This document shows, piece by piece, positions 59,404 through 64,000 of a stretch of 64,000 nt of DNA. A program made the translations under genes and the position numbers. Source of the DNA: Roseburia sp900753715 (GTDB taxonomy: Bacteria > Bacillota > Clostridia > Lachnospirales > Lachnospiraceae); the NCBI GenBank assembly GCA_958420225.1, contig CATZIT010000001.1, positions 1 through 64,000 on the forward strand, read 5' to 3'. Position 1 is the first letter of the stretch; each line of letters begins with the position of its first letter. The notes beneath the pieces are model-generated. The model was given only the letters and a program-made list of their open reading frames with translations, ran no database searches and had not been told where the DNA came from.

Positions 59404-59663
59404 TGGGGCAGATGAATCAGGCACAGTTATTACACTGGATTAATATGGTAAGCTTCGCCGTTGTGGATATTTCCCTCTATCTGGATACACATCCGGAGGA
59501 TGAGGAAGCATTAAAATATTTTAATCACTATATCAATCTGAGACGGGAGGCAATGGAGGCATATGCAAAGCAGTTCGGACCGCTTGTAATTGATTTGGCA
59601 GGCGGGCGATGTGACTGGGATTGGGCAGATATGCCGCTGCCGTGGGAAGGAGGAGCCTGTTAA
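59400..59663 (+). CDS. cotJB: Spore coat protein CotJB
   Basis: 87 residues with the CotJB pattern: LLHWINMVSFAVVDISLYLDTHP (10-32), EALKYFNHYINLRREAMEAY, and the aromatic end CDWDWADMPLPWEGGAC. Start ATG 59400 overlaps the cotJA stop; an in-frame ATG follows immediately at 59403. It belongs to the inner part of the spore coat and functions with CotJA and CotJC. cotJC starts directly after its stop. Confidence 0.93.
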   Translation: MMGQMNQAQLLHWINMVSFAVVDISLYLDTHPEDEEALKYFNHYINLRREAMEAYAKQFGPLVIDLAGGRCDWDWADMPLPWEGGAC

Positions 59664-60275
59664 ATGTGGAATTATGAGAGAAGACTCGAATACCCGGTCA
59701 ATATCACAAGACCGAATGCAAAGATTGCACAGATTATCATAAGCCAGTATGGTGGTCCCGACGGCGAAGCAGCTGCGTCTTTCCGTTACCTGTCACAGCG
59801 CTATTCCATGCCCTACCGGAAGGTGGCAGGATTACTGACGGATATTGGCACGGAGGAGCTGGCCCATCTTGAAATGGTCGCAGCAATTGTACGGCAGCTC
59901 ACAAAGGGCTTAAGTGCAGAAGAACTGGAGACTGCCGGATTTGCACCTTATTATGTGGATCACACGGCTGGAATCTGGCCGCAGGCAGCGGGCGGAATCC
60001 CGTTCAATGCCTGTGAATTCCAGTCAAAGGGAGATGCCATCACAGATTTGTTTGAAGACCTTGCAGCAGAGCAGAAGGCACGCACAACTTATGACAATAT
60101 CTTACGCCTGGTAAAAGATCCGGAGGTATGCGACCCAATCCGCTTCTTAAGGGCACGGGAAGTTGTGCATTTCCAGCGCTTTGGAGAGGGACTTCGAATG
60201 GTACAGGAAGAACTTGACAGCAAAAATTTCTATATCTGTAATCCGGAATTTGATCCTGGATGCGGAAATAGCTGA
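59664..60275 (+). CDS. cotJC: Spore coat protein CotJC, manganese-catalase family
   Basis: 203 residues of the Mn-catalase/ferritin-like fold. Metal ligands in DIGTEELAHLEMV (about 52-64), AAEQKARTTYDN and REVVHFQRFGEGL; GPDGEAAASFRYLSQRY is the other helix. It may protect spores from peroxide. The coding region abuts cotJB with no spacing. A terminator follows within 10 bases of the stop. Confidence 0.94.
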   Translation: MWNYERRLEYPVNITRPNAKIAQIIISQYGGPDGEAAASFRYLSQRYSMPYRKVAGLLTDIGTEELAHLEMVAAIVRQLTKGLSAEELETAGFAPYYVDHTAGIWPQAAGGIPFNACEFQSKGDAITDLFEDLAAEQKARTTYDNILRLVKDPEVCDPIRFLRAREVVHFQRFGEGLRMVQEELDSKNFYICNPEFDPGCGNS

Positions 60276-60282
60276 AAAATGG

Positions 60283-60315
60283 GGGATGCACATGAAAAAG
60301 TGCATCTCTTTTTCT
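60283..60315 (+). terminator. Intrinsic terminator of cotJABC
   Basis: GATGCAC (60285-60291) with GTGCATC (60300-60306), then CTTTTTC. Confidence 0.82.
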
Positions 60316-60323
60316 TTATATAG

Positions 60324-60352
60324 TTGCTTTTTGGGGGGATTACGGTTAGAAT
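60324..60352 (+). promoter_or_regulatory. Promoter of the binding-protein/chemoreceptor pair
   Basis: TTGCTT (60324-60329), 17-nt spacer, TAGAAT (60347-60352). Confidence 0.6.
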
Positions 60353-60386
60353 GGAATAGAAATTTAGGAAAAAAGAGGAAGATGCA

Positions 60387-61670
60387 ATGAGAAAAAAGTT
60401 TTTTTTTCAGAAAGCAGGTCTGTTTGTAGCAGCGACGATGTTACTAGGAGGCTGTGGCCAGACACAGGGGACAGAAGATGTAATGTCTGATTCTACGGAA
60501 GCTGGTAATCTTTCCGGTGAACTTTCAGGCGGAAAGGTTCCACTTACCGTGTGGGGGGCAGAAGAAGATGAGGCACTTCTTTCAGAGATGATAGAGAGTT
60601 TTAAGGCAAATTATGCAGAAATGGCAGATTTTGATATTACATTTGTAGCACAGAGCGAATCCACCTGCAAGGATACGCTGCTTGGGGATCCGGAGGCGGG
60701 AGCCGATGTATTCGCATTTGCAGATGACCAGTTGATGGTAATGGTGGCAGCAGGTGTTTTGGAAGAAGTGCCGGATGCAGACAACATAAAAGCCGCTAAC
60801 GTGGAAGGTGCGGTATCTGCCGCTTCCGTTGGGGACACGTTGTATGCCTATCCGATGACGGCGGATAACGGATACTTTCTTTATTATAATAAGGCATATT
60901 TTTCAGAGGAAGATGTAAAGACGCTTGATGCGATGCTGGAGGTCGCAGCTGCTAATGAGAAGAAAATAGTAATGGATTTTTCTTCCGGCTGGTATCTGTA
61001 TTCCTTTTTCGGAAATACCGGAATGGAAGTGGGATTAAATGAGGACGGAATCTCTAATTATTGTACCTGGAATGCAACAGACGGTGACATCAAGGGAACG
61101 GATGTTGCGGAGGCAATGCTCGCAATCGCGGAAAATCCGGGATTTGCCAGCATGGAAGATGGTGATTTTGTGGCAGGTGTCAAAGACGGTTCTGTGATTG
61201 CGGGAGTCAGTGGTGTCTGGAATGCGACTGCGCTTGAAGAAGCCTGGGGAAAAAATTATGGTGCGGTAAAACTTCCGACTTATACCTGTGCAGGAGAACA
61301 GGTGCAGATGGCATCTTTTGCAGGATATAAAATGTTAGGAGTGAACGCATATTCTGCAAACAAAGAATGGGCAGAAAAATTTGCTGAGTGGATTACAAAC
61401 GAAGAAAATCAGACACTTCGTTTTGAAAAGCGTGGACAGGGACCTTCCAATACGAAGGCAGGCGCATCGGAGGAGGTCAGCAAGTCTCCGGCAATCCAGG
61501 CATTAATCAGCCAGTCACAGTACGCAAGTTTACAGCGGATAGGTGCTGCTTACTGGGATCCTGTGTCAGAATTCGGAAAGACGATGGCTGCCGGTAACCC
61601 AGACCAAAGAGATTTTCAGGAGTTGTTAGATACCATGGTGGAGGCTGTAACGGCATCCAACGCACTATAA
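60387..61670 (+). CDS. Extracellular solute-binding lipoprotein (family 1)
   Basis: 427 residues. Lipoprotein signal with lipobox LGGC (Cys23), a short linker, then a family 1 (maltose-type) binding fold: LTVWGAEEDEALLSEMIESF, PEAGADVFAFADDQLMVMVAAGVL, YAYPMTADNGYFLYYNKAYF, DFVAGVKDGSVIAGVSGVWN. It is anchored outside the membrane and should bind an oligosaccharide or similar ligand. No permease or ATPase genes accompany it; a chemoreceptor gene follows by 22 bases, suggesting a sensing role or a transporter encoded elsewhere. Confidence 0.9.
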   Translation: MRKKFFFQKAGLFVAATMLLGGCGQTQGTEDVMSDSTEAGNLSGELSGGKVPLTVWGAEEDEALLSEMIESFKANYAEMADFDITFVAQSESTCKDTLLGDPEAGADVFAFADDQLMVMVAAGVLEEVPDADNIKAANVEGAVSAASVGDTLYAYPMTADNGYFLYYNKAYFSEEDVKTLDAMLEVAAANEKKIVMDFSSGWYLYSFFGNTGMEVGLNEDGISNYCTWNATDGDIKGTDVAEAMLAIAENPGFASMEDGDFVAGVKDGSVIAGVSGVWNATALEEAWGKNYGAVKLPTYTCAGEQVQMASFAGYKMLGVNAYSANKEWAEKFAEWITNEENQTLRFEKRGQGPSNTKAGASEEVSKSPAIQALISQSQYASLQRIGAAYWDPVSEFGKTMAAGNPDQRDFQELLDTMVEAVTASNAL

Positions 61671-61692
61671 GGGGATAAAGGAGGGCTTGGGA

Positions 61693-63426
61693 ATGAGTAA
61701 GAAGAAAAAGAGCAGCGTTCGGATTGCAATTCTGCTCCCGGTTATGGTACTCGGTGTGGTTTCCATTCTGTCAAACCTCATGGCTATTACCAACATTCGT
61801 AAAGTAAATAAAAATGCCGAAGAGATTACCAATACCTATATGGTGGAATTGCAGGAACTTGCAGAAATTCAGAGGGAAGCACAGGATATCCATAAACAGG
61901 CGCTTTCCCATATCATTGCGACAGATTTTGACACGATGCGTCAGATTATCGAAAATATCAAGGAGCGTGAGACGGCGTTAGACAACCGGCTGAACGCTTA
62001 TACGCAGTACCTTGATGCAGACAGTAAGGGCACTTATGAAGAACTGTTAGAAAATTATGCTAATTTCAAGCATGCAATCGTAAAAATGGCGGCAGCGAGT
62101 GCGAACGGCCAGACGGCTGTTGCATATTCGTATGCCAATGGAGATATCGCAACATATGGACAGGCGATTGAAGATAATATCACTGTGTTAAACGAGTCCG
62201 TGACCATTGCGTCCGATGCGGCAAAAAAACAGCTTGAGACGGCTTACGCTTCATCGGTATCAACAGGAAATATTACAATTGCAATCAGTGTTCTGTCACT
62301 TTTGGTTGCCATTTTCAGTGTGATGAAGCGTGTTGTAAAACCACTGACGGCAGCAGAACGCGAGCTTACCGATATTATAAAGGGAATTGATGAGAGAGAT
62401 GGTGACCTCACCCGTCGTGTACCGGTTTTATCCAACGATGAAATCGCAGCGCTCGGAAGCGGTATCAATTCCTTCCTTGGAAAATTACAGCATATCTTTA
62501 CCATTATCAGTAATGATTCCAGTCGTCTTGAGGATGTGGTAAATGAGGTATTAAACCGTGTGAGAACATCAAACGAAAGTGTTTCCGATTTGTCCGCAGT
62601 GACAGAGGAACTTTCAGCGACGATGCAGGAAGTGGCAAACAATGCATCTGTGATTAATGACAGAACAGGGGACGTAAACGGTCAGGTGACAGAGATTGCA
62701 GAACGCTCAGGTGAAATCAATCAGTACTCTGTGGAAATGAAGGCACGGGCAGATGAAATGGAACAGACAGCCCGCAAGAACAGCGAACTTACCAATGAGA
62801 AGGTAGAAGAGATTCTTTCCGTATTAAATCAGGCAATTGAGGACAGCAGAAGTGTTGACCAGGTCAACACGCTGACAAATGAAATCTTATCGATTTCCAG
62901 TCAGACAAATCTTCTCGCATTAAACGCATCTATCGAAGCGGCAAGAGCGGGAGAAGCAGGCAAGGGCTTTGCAGTGGTAGCGGAGGAAATCAGACAGCTT
63001 GCGGATTCTACAAGGGATACGGCAAACCGGATTCAGGATATCAATGCAGTTGTGACAGGAGCAGTACATAATTTAGCAGAGCACTCCAACAATATGGTAA
63101 CTTATATGCGGGAAGATATTCTGCCGGAGTTTGAGACGTTTGTGACAACCGGTGGACAGTATAAAGAAGATGCCGCCTATATCGAGGGTGTCATGAATGA
63201 GTTCGCAGAAAAGACAGACGAGCTTAAAACGGTGATGACTGAGATTACAGGCTCAATTAATTCCATTACAAATGCAATTGAAGAGGGCGTGAAAGGTGTG
63301 ACCGGAGCAGCGGAGAGTACACAGGTTTTAGTGGAAGATATGGATCATATTGCAAAACGTATGGGTGAAAACTCAGAAATTGCAGGCGATTTGAAAGAAG
63401 AGACAGCTATTTTTACAAAATTATAA
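61693..63426 (+). CDS. Methyl-accepting chemotaxis protein
   Basis: 577 residues from ATG 61693 (AGGAGG at 61679-61684; TTG 61687 is too close). First membrane span about 10-30, a four-helix-bundle-type extracytoplasmic sensor (about 30-190), second span (about 195-215), HAMP (KPLTAAERELTDIIKGIDE) and a signalling domain with the conserved hairpin EILSISSQTNLLALNASIEA and AGKGFAVVAEEIRQLAD. It likely forms one transcription unit with the upstream binding protein, which may present ligand to it. Confidence 0.94.
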   Translation: MSKKKKSSVRIAILLPVMVLGVVSILSNLMAITNIRKVNKNAEEITNTYMVELQELAEIQREAQDIHKQALSHIIATDFDTMRQIIENIKERETALDNRLNAYTQYLDADSKGTYEELLENYANFKHAIVKMAAASANGQTAVAYSYANGDIATYGQAIEDNITVLNESVTIASDAAKKQLETAYASSVSTGNITIAISVLSLLVAIFSVMKRVVKPLTAAERELTDIIKGIDERDGDLTRRVPVLSNDEIAALGSGINSFLGKLQHIFTIISNDSSRLEDVVNEVLNRVRTSNESVSDLSAVTEELSATMQEVANNASVINDRTGDVNGQVTEIAERSGEINQYSVEMKARADEMEQTARKNSELTNEKVEEILSVLNQAIEDSRSVDQVNTLTNEILSISSQTNLLALNASIEAARAGEAGKGFAVVAEEIRQLADSTRDTANRIQDINAVVTGAVHNLAEHSNNMVTYMREDILPEFETFVTTGGQYKEDAAYIEGVMNEFAEKTDELKTVMTEITGSINSITNAIEEGVKGVTGAAESTQVLVEDMDHIAKRMGENSEIAGDLKEETAIFTKL

Positions 63427-63432
63427 AAGCAT

Positions 63433-63477
63433 GGAAAAGGGGGAGTGGTTTTAGAACCGGCTTCCCTTTGTTAATGC
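63433..63477 (+). terminator. Probable terminator after the chemoreceptor gene
   Basis: AAAGGGGGAGTGGTT with AACCGGCTTCCCTTT, imperfect with G-T pairs, about 63436-63469, followed by GTT. Confidence 0.65.
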
Positions 63478-63506
63478 TTGTCAGAATGCTGAAATTGTTA
63501 TATAAT
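63478..63506 (+). promoter_or_regulatory. Promoter of gltX
   Basis: TTGTCA (63478-63483), 17-nt spacer, TATAAT (63501-63506). Confidence 0.82.
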
Positions 63507-63550
63507 AGCCTTTAGTTTCGATTTAAAAGCAGGAAAGAGGAGAAATAGAT

Positions 63551-64000
63551 ATGAGTAAAATCAGAACCAGATACGCACCAAGCCCGACAGGAAGAATGCA
63601 CGTTGGAAACCTTCGTTCAGCGTTGTATGAATTTTTGATTGCAAAGCATGAGGGTGGAGATTTCATGCTTCGTATCGAGGATACCGACCAGGAGCGTTAT
63701 GTAGAAGGTGCTGTAGATATCATTTATCATACAATGGAGATGACAGGTTTAAAGCATGATGAGGGACCGGACAAAGACGGCGGCTATGGTCCGTATGTGC
63801 AGAGCGAGCGCATGAAGACCGGAATTTACATGAAATACGCCAAAGAGCTTGTGGAAAAAGGGGAGGCTTATTACTGCTTCTGCGATAAAGAGCGCCTTGC
63901 ATCCTTAAAGACAGAGGTAGTGGAAGGAAAGGAGATTACACTCTACGACAAGCACTGCCTGTCTTTAAGCAAAGAAGAGGTAGAGGCAAACCTTGCAGCA
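63551..64000 (+). CDS. gltX: Glutamyl-tRNA synthetase, N-terminal part
   Basis: The gene runs off the end of the window; 150 codons are visible from ATG 63551 (GAGGAG 9 bases upstream). The class I HIGH-type motif is in RYAPSPTGRMHVGNLRSALY (6-25), followed by FMLRIEDTDQERYVEGA, HDEGPDKDGGYGPYVQSER and AYYCFCDKERL, all typical of GluRS. It charges tRNA-Glu (and possibly tRNA-Gln in Clostridia that use GatCAB). It is headed by a near-consensus promoter. Confidence 0.95.
   Translation, partial: MSKIRTRYAPSPTGRMHVGNLRSALYEFLIAKHEGGDFMLRIEDTDQERYVEGAVDIIYHTMEMTGLKHDEGPDKDGGYGPYVQSERMKTGIYMKYAKELVEKGEAYYCFCDKERLASLKTEVVEGKEITLYDKHCLSLSKEEVEANLAA

Overview
The window looks like a chromosomal segment of a spore-forming, low-GC Firmicute of class Clostridia, most likely family Lachnospiraceae. 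The grounds are a division cluster that runs straight into ftsZ, spoIIGA and sigE, a nearby sigG, a cotJABC spore-coat operon, a T-box thrS leader, a CD1871A-type CXXC mini-protein beside a polyferredoxin, and two very large proteins resembling the DUF5717/DUF5716 families known mainly from Lachnospiraceae. No rRNA, tRNA, insertion sequence, prophage or CRISPR array was found. Coding density is high and most genes lie on the plus strand.

Layout. 0-7.3 kb: rpsU, a degenerate-GGDEF/EAL c-di-GMP phosphodiesterase, a GntR-regulated ABC transporter operon, and a MarR-citrate synthase pair with a palindromic operator. 7.3-12.5 kb: a small membrane protein (minus strand), a SEC-C protein, a threonine T-box leader controlling a small membrane protein plus thrS, a cysteine-rich DUF1540 protein whose start codon is buried in a 16-bp hairpin, a zinc-phospholipase-C-like protein and a Spo0E-like phosphatase. 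12.6-24.4 kb: the dcw cluster mraZ-rsmH-ftsL-pbp-pbp-mraY-murD-ftsW-divIB-ftsZ, preceded by 10-bp-spaced MraZ boxes. 24.4-28.5 kb: spoIIGA-sigE, a beta-CASP RNase-like gene, and sigG on the opposite strand.

28.6-43.2 kb is mostly metabolism: a hypothetical gene, queT under a preQ1-I riboswitch, argS, an alanine/glycine symporter, a LUD protein (minus), an ABC exporter, two COG0523 GTPases (one His-rich, one fused to an unusual C-terminal domain), a tandem hemerythrin (minus), nfnAB and asnB. 43.3-47.3 kb: a two-component system (minus) diverging from a CXXC mini-protein, a polyferredoxin and a TlpA-like lipoprotein, which together look like an extracytoplasmic thiol-redox module. 47.3-50.1 kb: an operon with a sigma-28-type promoter, an attenuator-like hairpin, a LytTR regulator, a FliD C-terminus-like protein and an unknown.

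51.1-58.1 kb holds the best candidate for an undescribed system: four tightly packed genes (1190-aa beta-sandwich/helical-repeat protein, degenerate Hsp70/actin-like protein, TPR protein, coiled-coil membrane protein). After it come a decayed GGDEF/EAL pseudogene, cotJABC, a solute-binding lipoprotein paired with a chemoreceptor, and the start of gltX, which runs off the window end.

All family names come from reading translated sequence and remembered motifs; no database search was run.
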